In this document: positions 25,190 to 35,300 of the stretch, piece by piece
Layout of the letters: each line of letters starts with the position of its first letter
Position numbering within the stretch: position 1 is the stretch's first letter
Source: Dorea phocaeensis
GTDB taxonomy: Bacteria; Bacillota; Clostridia; Lachnospirales; Lachnospiraceae
Direction of reading: 5' to 3'
Length of the DNA: 64,000 bases
Assembly (NCBI RefSeq): GCF_900240315.1
Contig: NZ_OEPZ01000004.1
Location: 124,001-188,000, forward strand
Made by a program: the position numbers and the translations under genes
Notes under the pieces: model-generated
Told to the model about the DNA's origin: nothing
The model's input: only the letters and a program-made list of their open reading frames with translations
Databases searched by the model: none

Positions 25190-25717
25190 GTGAAGAGATG
25201 TTTGGGTAAGATGCTTTTAGCAGCGTCACTTGCAGTTCTGATAACAGGATGTGGGAAAAATGCATCCGAGGACGGAGTAAAATTACTGGAAGAAGGGAAA
25301 TATAAAGAGGCAGTGAAAGAATTTGAACAGGCCGTTGAGGACGACGTAAACGTTGGAGACGCCTATCGTGGAATTGGAATTGCCAAATGGGAGCAGGAAG
25401 ACTATGAAGGCGCGTGCGAGGCGTTTAAGAATGCTTTGGAAAATGGTGCGAAGAAGACGGGAACTTTATACAATTTTATTGGAACCTGTGAGCTTCGCCT
25501 GGGTAATCCAGAATCTGCTCTGAATTATTACAATCTGGGACTTGCCAGTGAAGATATCAGTAAGGAACTGAAGCGGGAAATGGAATATAATGAAATTGCG
25601 GCTTATGAAGCTATGGAAGACTGGGAGAGTGCAAAAGTCAAGCTGGAAGCCTATACAGAGGCGTATCCGGATGACGAGAAGGCGGCAAAAGAGCTGGAAT
25701 TTCTAAATACCAGATAG
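25190..25717 (+). CDS. Tetratricopeptide-repeat lipoprotein
   Basis: 175 residues. Signal peptide with lipobox LITGCGKN (lipidated Cys at about residue 20), so a membrane-anchored surface protein. The rest is TPR helices: LLEEGKYKEAVKEFEQAVEDD, AYRGIGIAKWEQEDYEGACEAFKNAL, and LYNFIGTCELRLGNPESALNYYNLGL. GTG at 25190 is set 8 bases after AGGAGAG; the gene starts 13 bases after the ATPase stop. Protein-protein scaffold; no specific role can be assigned. Connection with metal export is only positional. Confidence 0.82.
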   Translation: MKRCLGKMLLAASLAVLITGCGKNASEDGVKLLEEGKYKEAVKEFEQAVEDDVNVGDAYRGIGIAKWEQEDYEGACEAFKNALENGAKKTGTLYNFIGTCELRLGNPESALNYYNLGLASEDISKELKREMEYNEIAAYEAMEDWESAKVKLEAYTEAYPDDEKAAKELEFLNTR

Positions 25718-25734
25718 AATCTGAAAGGACAGAA

Positions 25735-26988
25735 ATGATAGAATTAAAGGAAAAGAAGGAACGGGTCATCCTGGTGGGAGTCAGCACGTCTGATCAGGAT
25801 GATACCTTAAAGTCACTGGAAGAGCTGGCGGAATTGGCGGCTACAGCAGGAGCCGAGACGGCTGGTATGGTTGTGCAGAACCGAGAACAGATGCATCCGG
25901 GGACTTACGTGGGAAAAGGAAAGATAGAGGAGATTAAGGACCTGTTGTGGGAGATGGACGCGACAGGTATTATTTGTGATGATGAATTATCACCGGTACA
26001 GATGAAGAATCTGCAGGAATTGCTGGACACAAAGGTGATGGATCGAACGCTGGTGATTCTAGATATCTTTGCGGCGAGAGCGTCTACAAGTGAAGGAAAG
26101 ATCCAGGTGGAGCTGGCTCAATTAAAGTATCGCCAGTCCCGGTTGACGGGATTTGGAACGGCGATGTCAAGACTTGGCGGCGGTATCGGAACCAGAGGAC
26201 CGGGAGAAAAGAAGCTGGAGATGGATCGGCGTCTGATCCGAAATCGAATTGCCCAGTTAAATAGGGAGTTAAAAGATGTCCGAAGACATCGTGAGGTGAC
26301 CAGAGAGCAGAGGAATAGGAGTCATATGCCGGTGGCGGCGATCGTTGGGTATACCAATGCAGGAAAGTCTACGCTTTTGAATACACTGACGGGAGCAGAT
26401 ATTTTGGCGGAGGATAAACTGTTTGCAACCTTGGATCCGACGACACGAGAGCTAAAGCTTCCCAGTGGACAGAGTATTCTTTTGACAGATACGGTTGGAT
26501 TTATCCGCAAGCTTCCGCATCATCTGATAGAGGCGTTTAAAAGTACGCTGGAAGAAGCAAAGTACGCGGATCTGATTCTGCATGTAGTGGACACGGCAAA
26601 TCCACAGATGGATGAGCAGATGTATACGGTCTATGAGACATTGACGAATTTAGAGGTGAAGGATAAGCCGATCATTACGGTATTCAATAAGCAGGATTTG
26701 GCAGAAGAAGGGCTGATTATCAGGGATTTTCATGCGGATTATACGGTGAAGATTTCTGCAAAAAAGGGAGATGGCCTTTCTGAACTTTTGCAAACTATAG
26801 AGGCTGTTCTTCGAGAGCAGAAAGTATTTATTGAAGGGGTGTATCCTTATCAGGATGCCGGGAAACTTCAATTGATTCGCAAATACGGAGAACTTAAGGA
26901 AGAGGAATACCGGGAAGATGGAATTTTTGTACAGGCGTATGTGCCGGCGGAATTTTATGAAAAAGTCCGCCCGGCTGGGAAAGCATAG
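25735..26988 (+). CDS. hflX: Ribosome-associated GTPase HflX
   Basis: Splits stalled or hibernating 70S ribosomes, using GTP and ATP. 417 residues: N-terminal nucleotide-binding domain (about 1-160) with VQNREQMHPGTYVGKGKIEEI, a coiled linker rich in Arg (about 165-200, GGIGTRGPGEKKLEMDRR), and the G domain with GYTNAGKSTLLN (G1), DTVGFIRKLPHHLIEAFKST (G3) and FNKQD (G4). AAAGGACAG precedes the ATG. Immediately follows the TPR lipoprotein gene on the same strand. Confidence 0.95.
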   Translation: MIELKEKKERVILVGVSTSDQDDTLKSLEELAELAATAGAETAGMVVQNREQMHPGTYVGKGKIEEIKDLLWEMDATGIICDDELSPVQMKNLQELLDTKVMDRTLVILDIFAARASTSEGKIQVELAQLKYRQSRLTGFGTAMSRLGGGIGTRGPGEKKLEMDRRLIRNRIAQLNRELKDVRRHREVTREQRNRSHMPVAAIVGYTNAGKSTLLNTLTGADILAEDKLFATLDPTTRELKLPSGQSILLTDTVGFIRKLPHHLIEAFKSTLEEAKYADLILHVVDTANPQMDEQMYTVYETLTNLEVKDKPIITVFNKQDLAEEGLIIRDFHADYTVKISAKKGDGLSELLQTIEAVLREQKVFIEGVYPYQDAGKLQLIRKYGELKEEEYREDGIFVQAYVPAEFYEKVRPAGKA

Positions 26989-26992
26989 CAGT

Positions 26993-27838
26993 TTAGAGAG
27001 ACTGGTTTAAGGTGTCTCGTACAGACTTGCCGAATGCTTTTCGGTAGGCTCTGGAAAAAGTAGAGTAATCTCGAAATCCACAGTCAAAACAGACCTGGGA
27101 TGCCGGAACCCCAGATGATATCAATTCTTTTGCAAACAGGAGCCGCTTTTGGGAAATATATTGTCCCAGTGTATAGCCGGTTTCCTGTTTGAATCGTCTC
27201 ATCATATAATATTTACTGATATAGAATTTCCCGGCGAGGGTATCAATCCCAAGATCACCGGTCAAATGATCGTTGATGTAACGCAGAATGTCTATGATTT
27301 TGGCATTGCAGTTATCCGTGTCGATAAATTCCAGTCGGTTTTTTCTTGCAGCCCGGTTTAAGTGAACCATGAATTCCAGAAATAAGACCTGCCGGTAAAG
27401 ATCGGCAGCATATCCGTCATCGGCAAAAGACTGTTCCAGCCGGGTGATGGAGCGAAAGAGGGAACTTTTTTCCAAAGAAGAAATCCGAAGTACATTCGAT
27501 TCCTCCTGCAAAGCTTTTTGAAAGCAACAGCTTAAATCATAGGAATCTGTCTTGTAAGCGTTCATGAAATTAGGAGAGATATAGACGATAATTCGCTCAT
27601 ACACTTTCGAGTTATCGACAGTGAGGCGGTGGATATCGCCGTGGCGCACCAGGACAATGTCGTAGGGTCTAAGCTCATAAGATTTTCCTTCGATGGTATA
27701 GGTTACGCTGCCCTTGATGAAAATCGTAATTTTATCAAAATCATGGTAGTGATAATCGACTTCTTGTGTTTCCTGATCCGTCAGGTGAAAGAGTCGAAAT
27801 TCGCTGTTTAAATATCCCTTTTTGCTATACTGATCCAT
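26993..27838 (-). CDS. AraC-family regulator with cupin sensor
   Basis: 281-residue transcription factor. N-terminal cupin (about 20-110) with DYHYHDFDKITIFIKGSVTYTIEG and RHGDIHRL; C-terminal pair of HTH motifs (about 185-280) with GDLGIDTLAGKFYISKYYMMRRFKQETGYT and CGFRDYSTFSRAYRKAFG. Such proteins commonly control sugar or host-derived compound uptake; no target is adjacent. ATG 27838 follows AGGAGGG; an upstream in-frame start at 27901 adds 21 residues without ribosome site. Its 3' end is 4 bases from convergent hflX, and it is divergent from the DapF-family gene. Confidence 0.9.
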   Translation of the reverse strand: MDQYSKKGYLNSEFRLFHLTDQETQEVDYHYHDFDKITIFIKGSVTYTIEGKSYELRPYDIVLVRHGDIHRLTVDNSKVYERIIVYISPNFMNAYKTDSYDLSCCFQKALQEESNVLRISSLEKSSLFRSITRLEQSFADDGYAADLYRQVLFLEFMVHLNRAARKNRLEFIDTDNCNAKIIDILRYINDHLTGDLGIDTLAGKFYISKYYMMRRFKQETGYTLGQYISQKRLLFAKELISSGVPASQVCFDCGFRDYSTFSRAYRKAFGKSVRDTLNQSL

Positions 27839-27860
27839 AGAATCCCTCCTGTTTGATTTT

Positions 27861-27889
27861 ATCATACAAGAATAGGGCATTTTTTGCAA
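27861..27889 (-). promoter_or_regulatory. Promoter of the AraC gene (minus strand)
   Basis: Minus-strand TTGCAA (27884-27889), 17 bases, TATGAT (27861-27866). Confidence 0.65.
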
Positions 27890-27909
27890 TGTTATGAGCA
27901 TGATTTGTC

Positions 27910-27938
27910 TTGTAAAGGGAAATAATGCCTGCTATGAT
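27910..27938 (+). promoter_or_regulatory. Promoter of the DapF-family gene
   Basis: TTGTAA (27910-27915), 17 bases, TATGAT (27933-27938) with extended -10 TGC. Confidence 0.65.
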
Positions 27939-27974
27939 GTAAGTAACCAGGAAAATAATGAGCGGAGGTAAGTT

Positions 27975-28832
27975 ATGAAGGTTGTATTGGAACGTTACCA
28001 CGGACTTGGCAACGATTATGTTGTGTTTGATCCGAATAGAAATGAATTGGAACTGACACCGGAAAATGTAAAGATGATTTGTGACCGGAATGCAGGGCTT
28101 GGCTCAGACGGTGTGCTAGAAGGTCCGGTTCTGAAAGAAGATGGAATGCATGTGAAAGTTTGGAATCCGGACGGCAGTGAATCAGAGACCAGTGGAAATG
28201 GTGTGCGTATTTTTGCAAAATATCTGAAAGACGCCAGTTATGTGCAGAAGAAAAACTTTAAATTATATACCGGAAATGGACCGGTGGAAGTTACATTTTT
28301 AAATGAAGATGGAAGTAGACTGCGGGTATCTATGGGGAAGATTTCTTTCTGGAGCGACGATATTCCGGTGACGGGCGAGAGAAGAGAAGTGATCAACGAG
28401 GACATGGTATTTGGCAGAACTCTCTATCCGGTTACCTGTGTATCCATTGGAAATCCGCACTGTGTAATTCCGATGCGGGAGATTTCTAAGCCGCTGGTAT
28501 GTAAGATCGGGGATTACTCAGAGATTGCAAGATATTTTCCAAATCGTATCAATACACAGATTATGAAGGTGATTGATAAAGAGCATGTTGCCATTGAGAT
28601 TTACGAGAGGGGTGCGGGATACACGCTGGCATCCGGAACAGGAGCCTGTGCGGCAGCAGGTGTGGCATATAAGCTGGGACTTACGAATAATAAGGTGATA
28701 GTTCATATGCCGGGCGGAGATCTTCAGGTGGAGATTGCAGATGACTGGAACGTTTATATGACGGGCGATGTCTTTTATGTAGCGAAGATTTCTTTGAGCA
28801 ATGAGTTTGTGGAGAAACTAAGAGCGAACTAG
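27975..28832 (+). CDS. dapF: Diaminopimelate epimerase family protein, both catalytic Cys replaced by Ser
   Basis: 285 residues with the two-domain DapF fold: RYHGLGNDYVVFD at the N-terminus, GLGSDGVLEGP, NPDGSESETSGNGVRIFAKYL, GNPHCVI and ERGAGYTLASGTGACAAAGVAYKLG. Known DapF enzymes interconvert LL- and meso-diaminopimelate with two cysteines (Cys73 and Cys217 in Haemophilus). Here these positions are S73 (AGT at 28191) and S220 (TCC at 28632). All other substrate-binding motifs are intact. It may be a weak epimerase, one using Ser bases, or an enzyme with another substrate. GGAGG precedes the ATG. Gene stands alone before addB. Confidence 0.8.
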   Translation: MKVVLERYHGLGNDYVVFDPNRNELELTPENVKMICDRNAGLGSDGVLEGPVLKEDGMHVKVWNPDGSESETSGNGVRIFAKYLKDASYVQKKNFKLYTGNGPVEVTFLNEDGSRLRVSMGKISFWSDDIPVTGERREVINEDMVFGRTLYPVTCVSIGNPHCVIPMREISKPLVCKIGDYSEIARYFPNRINTQIMKVIDKEHVAIEIYERGAGYTLASGTGACAAAGVAYKLGLTNNKVIVHMPGGDLQVEIADDWNVYMTGDVFYVAKISLSNEFVEKLRAN

Positions 28833-28847
28833 AAAACAGAAATAGGA

Positions 28848-28877
28848 TTGGACTGTATTGGTTTAATCAGGTATACT
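28848..28877 (+). promoter_or_regulatory. Promoter of addBA
   Basis: TTGGAC (28848-28853), 18 bases, TATACT (28872-28877), directly before the addB ribosome site. Confidence 0.55.
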
Positions 28878-28898
28878 AAGGCATAGGGAGGAAGACCT

Positions 28899-31800
28899 AT
28901 GCCTTTACAATTTGTATTTGGGCCGTCGGGCTCAGGAAAATCACATTATCTATATCAACATATTATTGAAGAATCAGGAAAACATCCGGAACAGTCTTAT
29001 ATTGTGCTGGTGCCGGAGCAGTTCACAATGCAGGCGCAGAAAGATCTGGTCAGCATGCATCCCAATCATGGAATTATGAATATTGATGTCTTAAGCTTTG
29101 GGCGTCTCGCCTATCGTGTCTTCGAAGAGACTGGAGGAGGCGAGCTTCCGGTATTGGACGATGAAGGAAAGAATCTGATCCTTCGGAAAATTGCCGGGGA
29201 TTATGAATCCCAATTGAAAGTCCTGCGTGGAAATATGAAAAAGCTTGGTTATATCAGTGAAGTGAAGTCGGTGATTTCAGAATTTACGCAGTATGATATC
29301 GGTGAGGAAGAACTGGAACGGGTGATGGAAAGAGCAGGAGAAGGTTCCAGGCTTTACTATAAGCTTCGTGATATTGGAATCTTATATCGAGGATTTCAGG
29401 ATTATTTAGAAAAAAAATATATTACAAAAGAGGAACTTCTGGATCATTTGAGCCGGGTGGCAGGAAAATCAGAGTTGATTCAGAACAGTACAATTGTGTT
29501 GGATGGATTTACCGGATTTACGCCGGTGCAGAGCAGGTTGATGCTGGAACTAATGAAGTGCTGCCGGAAGGTGATGGTGACTGCGGTCATAGATGAGAGG
29601 GAAGATCCATTTACGTACAGTCATCCTTATCAGTTGTTTGGACTTAGCAAGCATATGGTGACGGGACTACTTTGCTTAGCAAAAGAAGCTGCCGTAGAGG
29701 TGGAGGATCCGGTGCGTCTGTTTGGACATCCGGTTCATCGGTTCAGGGAAAATGAAGAACTTGCATTTTTAGAGAAAAATCTGTTCCGTTATGGAAAGAA
29801 AACATTCGGGAAAGTGCCGGAATCTGTAGAGATTCACGTGGCGAGAAGCCCGCGGGAAGAGGCTTACGCCTGCGTAAGTGAAATTAGGAAGATGGTGCGT
29901 ACAAGAGGATATCGTTATCGGGAAATTGGGGTTATCGTCAGCAATATGGATGTGTATGGTGACTATTTGAAACAGGCATTTGAAACCTATCAGATTCCCT
30001 TTTTCATGGATCATAAGCGGAGTATTCTGCTGAATTCTTTCGTGGAATATATCCGAAGTCTTCTTGGAATGGCAGAAGAAAATTTCTCTTATGAAAGTGT
30101 GTTCCGTTTTCTTAGAACAGACATGGCTGGAATGGATCATCATGTGGTGGACCGTGTGGAAAACTATGTGCTGGGATTAGGGATCCGAGGATATAAGAGG
30201 TGGCAGGAGAAGTGGATCCGTAAGATGCCGGGGATGACAGAAGAGGAGTTGGAAGAACTGAATCATTACCGGGTTATTCTGGTAGAGAAGGTGGATGATC
30301 TGTTGTTCGTGCTCAAACAGAGGAAGAAGACCGTGCGGGATATTACCCAGGCAGTCTATGAATTCATGGTGAAAGAAGAACTGCAGAAAAAGTTGAAGAA
30401 GCAGGAAGAACTGTTTCAGGAGAACGGGGAACTGGCGCTTGCCAAAGAGTACGCACAAGTGTATCGGATTATGATAGATCTGTTTGACAAATTCGTGGAA
30501 CTTTTGGGGGAGGAAGAAGTAAGTCTTTCGGAATACTGTACTTTGTTAGATGCGGGGCTTGAGGAAGCACGGGTGGGAGTGATCCCGCCAAGTATGGATC
30601 AGGTTGTGGCAGGTGATGTGGAGCGTACACGATTAAAAGATATCAAAGCGTTGTTCTTAATCGGTGCGAATGATACGCAGCTTCCTGGAACATTGCTGCG
30701 CACAGGACTATTGTCGGAGCAGGATCGGGAAAAATTTGCAAAAGAGAAGCTAGAGTTGGCTCCGGGAGGAAAAGAAAAGACTTATATTCAGAAATTTTAT
30801 TTATATATGAATCTGACAAAGCCGTCTGAGGCGGTACGAATTTTTTATAGTAAGGTATCTTCGGATGGAAAGAGTGTGCGGCCGTCTTATCTGATTCAGG
30901 AGCTGAAAAAACTATATCCAAAGCTGACAGTAATTGATGAAGAGGAAAAGGGAGTCGAGGAAAGAGAACTGACGGAGAGCCTTGGAATTGATGAGTTGAT
31001 CAAAGGACTGAAGCAGACTGCGATAGCTGGGGGAATGAAAAGGCAGGATGGAGCTTGTGAAAATCAGCAGAAGGAAGAAAAGATTTGGAAGGAGCTCTAT
31101 GGATGGTATAGGCAGTTCCCGGAGTGGAAAGAGAAGTTAGAACAGATTCTAGACGCTGTATTTTTCGTCAAAAAGATGGACGCATTGGATCGAGAAGTGG
31201 CGAAGCGGCTGTATGGAGAGAGGTTCGAGAATAGTATTTCCCGTATGGAACGCTTTTCCGCCTGCGCTTATGCCCATTATCTGGCATATGGACTTCGTCT
31301 TGCCGAGCGGAAAGTGTATGAATTTCAACCAATGGACATGGGAAATGTCTGCCACCGGGCGCTGGAACATTTTTCCGGAAAGCTTGCCGGGGAAGGACTT
31401 GACTGGACACAGGTTTCAGAAGAACTGCGCTGTCGGTACATCGACGAAAGCGTAGAGGAAGCCATCGCAGATTATGAGAATTCGGTTCTTTATAGCTCTG
31501 CGCGCAACGAATATCTGATTGTGAGAATGAAGCGGATGCTGGAACGTACCGTGTGGGCATTGTCTAAACAGCTTGCGGCGGGGGATTTCCGTCCGGCAGC
31601 TTATGAGCTTCGGTTTGCAGAAGGCAAGATTGACCGGGTGGATGACTGCGAGGATGGAGATAAGATTTATGTGAAGGTAATGGATTACAAGACGGGAAGC
31701 AAGACGTTTGATATGGTGGCGTTGTATCATGGACTGCAGATGCAGTTGATGGTGTATTTAAATGCCGCTGTAAAGTGGGAGAAGGAACAACATTCGGAGA

Positions 31801-32303
31801 AAGAGATTGTTCCCGCAGGTGTGTTTTACTACCGTATTCAGGATCCTTTTGTGGAGGCACCGAAGGAAAAGGAAGAGGTAGAAACGCTGCTTTTGAAAGA
31901 ATTGAAGCCAGACGGCATGATTAACCTTCAGGACGAGGTGCTTTTGCATTTGGATCGCAATCAGAAAGGAGAGTCTCTTGCTGTACCGGTGAAATATAAC
32001 CTCAATGGATCTCTGGGAAGAGGATCGAAGGCGGTGGCGCAGGAAGCGTTTCAGACAATGATGGATTATGCAGTGCAAAAGGCGGAGGAGATTCGCGGAA
32101 AGATTGCGTCCGGAGATGTGAGGCCGTCTCCTTACCGAAGAGGGAAGGAGACGGCGTGTGATTATTGCAGATATCGGCATATTTGTGGGTTTGACAGTCG
32201 GCTTGAGGGGTATCAGTATCTCGAAATTGAATCCATGAACCAGGAAGAAGTTCTTGCAAATATGCAAAAAGATGTGAAAGAAACCGGGAAAGGAGAGGCA
32301 TAG
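28899..32303 (+). CDS. addB: ATP-dependent helicase/nuclease subunit B
   Basis: Partner of AddA in processing double-strand DNA ends for recombination. 1134 residues: Walker A GPSGSGKSHYLY near residue 7, inactivated helicase-like body, and a C-terminal PD-(D/E)XK nuclease with VKVMDYKTGSKT (about 925). Four Fe-S cysteines are visible: one in RFSACAYAHYL (about 790) and three in ACDYCRYRHICGF near residue 1090. GGGAGGA precedes the ATG. addA follows after three bases. Confidence 0.95.
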   Translation: MPLQFVFGPSGSGKSHYLYQHIIEESGKHPEQSYIVLVPEQFTMQAQKDLVSMHPNHGIMNIDVLSFGRLAYRVFEETGGGELPVLDDEGKNLILRKIAGDYESQLKVLRGNMKKLGYISEVKSVISEFTQYDIGEEELERVMERAGEGSRLYYKLRDIGILYRGFQDYLEKKYITKEELLDHLSRVAGKSELIQNSTIVLDGFTGFTPVQSRLMLELMKCCRKVMVTAVIDEREDPFTYSHPYQLFGLSKHMVTGLLCLAKEAAVEVEDPVRLFGHPVHRFRENEELAFLEKNLFRYGKKTFGKVPESVEIHVARSPREEAYACVSEIRKMVRTRGYRYREIGVIVSNMDVYGDYLKQAFETYQIPFFMDHKRSILLNSFVEYIRSLLGMAEENFSYESVFRFLRTDMAGMDHHVVDRVENYVLGLGIRGYKRWQEKWIRKMPGMTEEELEELNHYRVILVEKVDDLLFVLKQRKKTVRDITQAVYEFMVKEELQKKLKKQEELFQENGELALAKEYAQVYRIMIDLFDKFVELLGEEEVSLSEYCTLLDAGLEEARVGVIPPSMDQVVAGDVERTRLKDIKALFLIGANDTQLPGTLLRTGLLSEQDREKFAKEKLELAPGGKEKTYIQKFYLYMNLTKPSEAVRIFYSKVSSDGKSVRPSYLIQELKKLYPKLTVIDEEEKGVEERELTESLGIDELIKGLKQTAIAGGMKRQDGACENQQKEEKIWKELYGWYRQFPEWKEKLEQILDAVFFVKKMDALDREVAKRLYGERFENSISRMERFSACAYAHYLAYGLRLAERKVYEFQPMDMGNVCHRALEHFSGKLAGEGLDWTQVSEELRCRYIDESVEEAIADYENSVLYSSARNEYLIVRMKRMLERTVWALSKQLAAGDFRPAAYELRFAEGKIDRVDDCEDGDKIYVKVMDYKTGSKTFDMVALYHGLQMQLMVYLNAAVKWEKEQHSEKEIVPAGVFYYRIQDPFVEAPKEKEEVETLLLKELKPDGMINLQDEVLLHLDRNQKGESLAVPVKYNLNGSLGRGSKAVAQEAFQTMMDYAVQKAEEIRGKIASGDVRPSPYRRGKETACDYCRYRHICGFDSRLEGYQYLEIESMNQEEVLANMQKDVKETGKGEA

Positions 32304-32306
32304 ATC

Positions 32307-35300
32307 ATGGGAGTGACCTGGACAGAAGAACAACAGAAAGTGATTGATCTAAGGAACCGCAATATTCTGGTATCGGCGGCAGCGGGTTCGGGAAAGACGG
32401 CAGTTTTAGTGGAACGGATTATCACGATGCTGACGAAGGATCCTACTCCGGTGAATGTGGATCGCCTGCTGATTGTGACCTTTACAGAATCAGCGGCAGC
32501 GGAGATGAAAGAGCGAATCCGTGTGGCGATCGAAAAGGCGCTGGAGGCTTACCCGGAGAATGAACATCTGAAACAGCAGGCGACACTGATTCACAATGCG
32601 CGTATTACAACGATACATAGTTTCTGCTTGTCGGTAATCCGGGATCATTTCCCGGCTATCGATCTAGATCCGGGATTTCGGGTTGGTGAGGAAGGAGAGT
32701 TAAAGCTTCTGCGCCACGATGTGCTGGAAACTGTGCTGGAAGAAAAGTACCAGGAAGGAGAGCAGCGGTTCCTTGATTTTGCATCGGCCTACGGAGCAGG
32801 GAAGAATGATAAGAAGTTAGAAGAGCTGATCTTGAAAATCTATGAGATTTCCAGAAGTTATCCGGATGCAGACAACTGGCTGGAAGAATGTGTGGAAGCT
32901 TACAGAATCAGGGATGAGAAGGAGCTGGAAGAAAATCGGTATGTAAAAATTGCCATGGAAAATGTGAAAAAGTACTTGGCAGATTTAAAAGAGTTAATTG
33001 AGCAGGGAATCGATATTTGTCTGGAGGCAGACGGACCGGCGGCTTACGAAGGAACGCTAAGGAAAGATCGTGCGCTTTTGGAAGAACTGGAAGAAGAAAT
33101 TAGTTTTGGAGAGCTTTGCCAGAAGGTGTCTAAGGCAAAACTGGTGCGTTTGGCTATCAACAAGGATGAGACTGTGTCTGAGGAGAAGATTTCTCAGGTG
33201 AAGTCCATTCGGGACGAACTGCGAAAAATGATCAAGGATTTGGGAAATCAATATTTTTCTCAAAGCCCGGAAGAGATTCTGGCAGATCTTTCGCGGTGCC
33301 AGCCTGCCATAGAAGAATTGAAGGAATTGGTGATTCGCTTCCAAACAGCCTTTGAAGAAAAAAAACGCGCCCGCAATCTGATTGATTTCTCGGATATGGA
33401 ACAGTATGCCCTTCAAATTTTGGCTAGTAAGACAGAGGGCGGATGGAAACCGTCAGAGATCGCGGTGGAATATCAGGAGCAGTTCCAGGAAATTATGATC
33501 GATGAGTACCAGGACAGCAACTTGATTCAGGAGACGATTCTGACCAGTATCTCCAGAGTGCATCAGGGGAAATATAATATGTTTATGGTCGGAGATGTCA
33601 AGCAGAGCATTTATCGGTTCCGTCTGTCAAGACCGGAATTATTCATGGAAAAGTTTCGTACCTACAGTACCGATGACAGCCGGATGCAGAGGATTGATCT
33701 TCATAAGAATTTCAGAAGCCGAAGCCAGGTGCTAGGAAGCGTCAACTATCTTTTTCGGCAGTTGATGACGCAGAGTCTTGGCGGGATTACTTATGATGAT
33801 CAGGCGGCTCTTTATGTAGGGGCCAGCTATCCGGAAGGGGAAGGTCAGGAGACGGAAGTGCTGATGATAGACAGCAGGATGGAAGAATATGAGGCGGGCA
33901 AAATCTCAGAGCGAGAACTGGAAGCCAGAGTGATCGCAAGACGGATCAAAGAGCTTCTTTCCGGCTTCCAGGTAGTAGATAAGGAAACCGGCGATTTTCG
34001 CCCGGTGAGGTACCGGGATATCGTCATCCTGACGCGAAGCGTGCAGGGGATTGCAGATGTATTTGCTGAGGTGTTGAATCGGGAAGGAATTCCAGCCTAC
34101 GCAGGAACGAAAGAAGGCTATTTTGATGCATGGGAAGTCGGGGTTGTCCTGGATTATCTGAGGATTTTAGATAATCGGTGCCAGGATATTCCGCTGGCGG
34201 CAGCGCTTGTATCCCCGTTTGGTAAAGTGACAGAAACAGAACTTGCCGCAATTAGAAGTGCCAGCCCTAAGAAGTCGTTTTTTGAGGCGGTAATAGAATA
34301 TTTTTCTCCAAAGGCGGAGGATGAAGAACAGCCAAATCTGGTGCTTGTGGAGAAGCTTCGTCACTTTTTCGAGACGCTGAATCATTACCAGAGGATGGTT
34401 CCTTATACACCGATGCACGAGCTGCTTTGGAAAATTTTGACAGAGACAGGATACGGAGATTATGTCTATGCGCTGCCGGGAGGAGAGCAAAGAAGAGCGA
34501 ACTTAGAAATGCTGATGGAGAAGGCGAGAAGCTACGAGTCCACGAGTTATAAAGGATTGTTTCATTTCGTTCGGTATATTGAGCAGCTGCAGAAATATAA
34601 TGTGGATTATGGTGAGGCGAATATGGAAGATGAGCAGTCGGATACGGTTCGGATTATGACGATTCATAAAAGTAAGGGCTTGGAGTTTCCGGTGGTGTTT
34701 GTAGCCGGACTTGGCAAGCGGTTCAATATGACGGACGCAAGGAGCAGTGTGGTAATCCATGCAGGACTTGGAATCGGGTTGGATGCCGTGAATCTGAAAG
34801 AGCGGACAAAGAGACCGAGCCTAATTAAGAAAATGATTCAGAAAGAAGAAGTGTTGGATAGTCTGGGAGAGGAGCTTAGGGTGCTCTATGTAGCGCTGAC
34901 GCGTGCGAAAGAAAAGCTGATCCTGACGGGAACAATGACGGATCCCGTGAAGCAGGAAGAAGCGGTTTGTATGCTCAGAAGCCGGCAGCAGATAGAGCTT
35001 GGATTTGGCAGACTCAGCAAGGCATCTACTTTCTGGGACTGGATTCTTCCGGCTCTTGCAAGAATCGATGAACACATCCCAATTTGCAGAAAATATTGGA
35101 CAATTCTTGATGTTGTGGAAGGCGAGATAAAAGAACGTTCGGTGAAGAAAGTGACGCGAGCAGCTTTCGAGACATGGGAGAGGATGGAAGAGTATAAGCA
35201 GTGTGAACAAAAGACGGGGGATGGCTTATCCGGGGTCACAGAACAGTTTGGATATCGGTATCCCTATGCGTCTGAAAGTGGCCGCAAGCTTAAGTTTACC

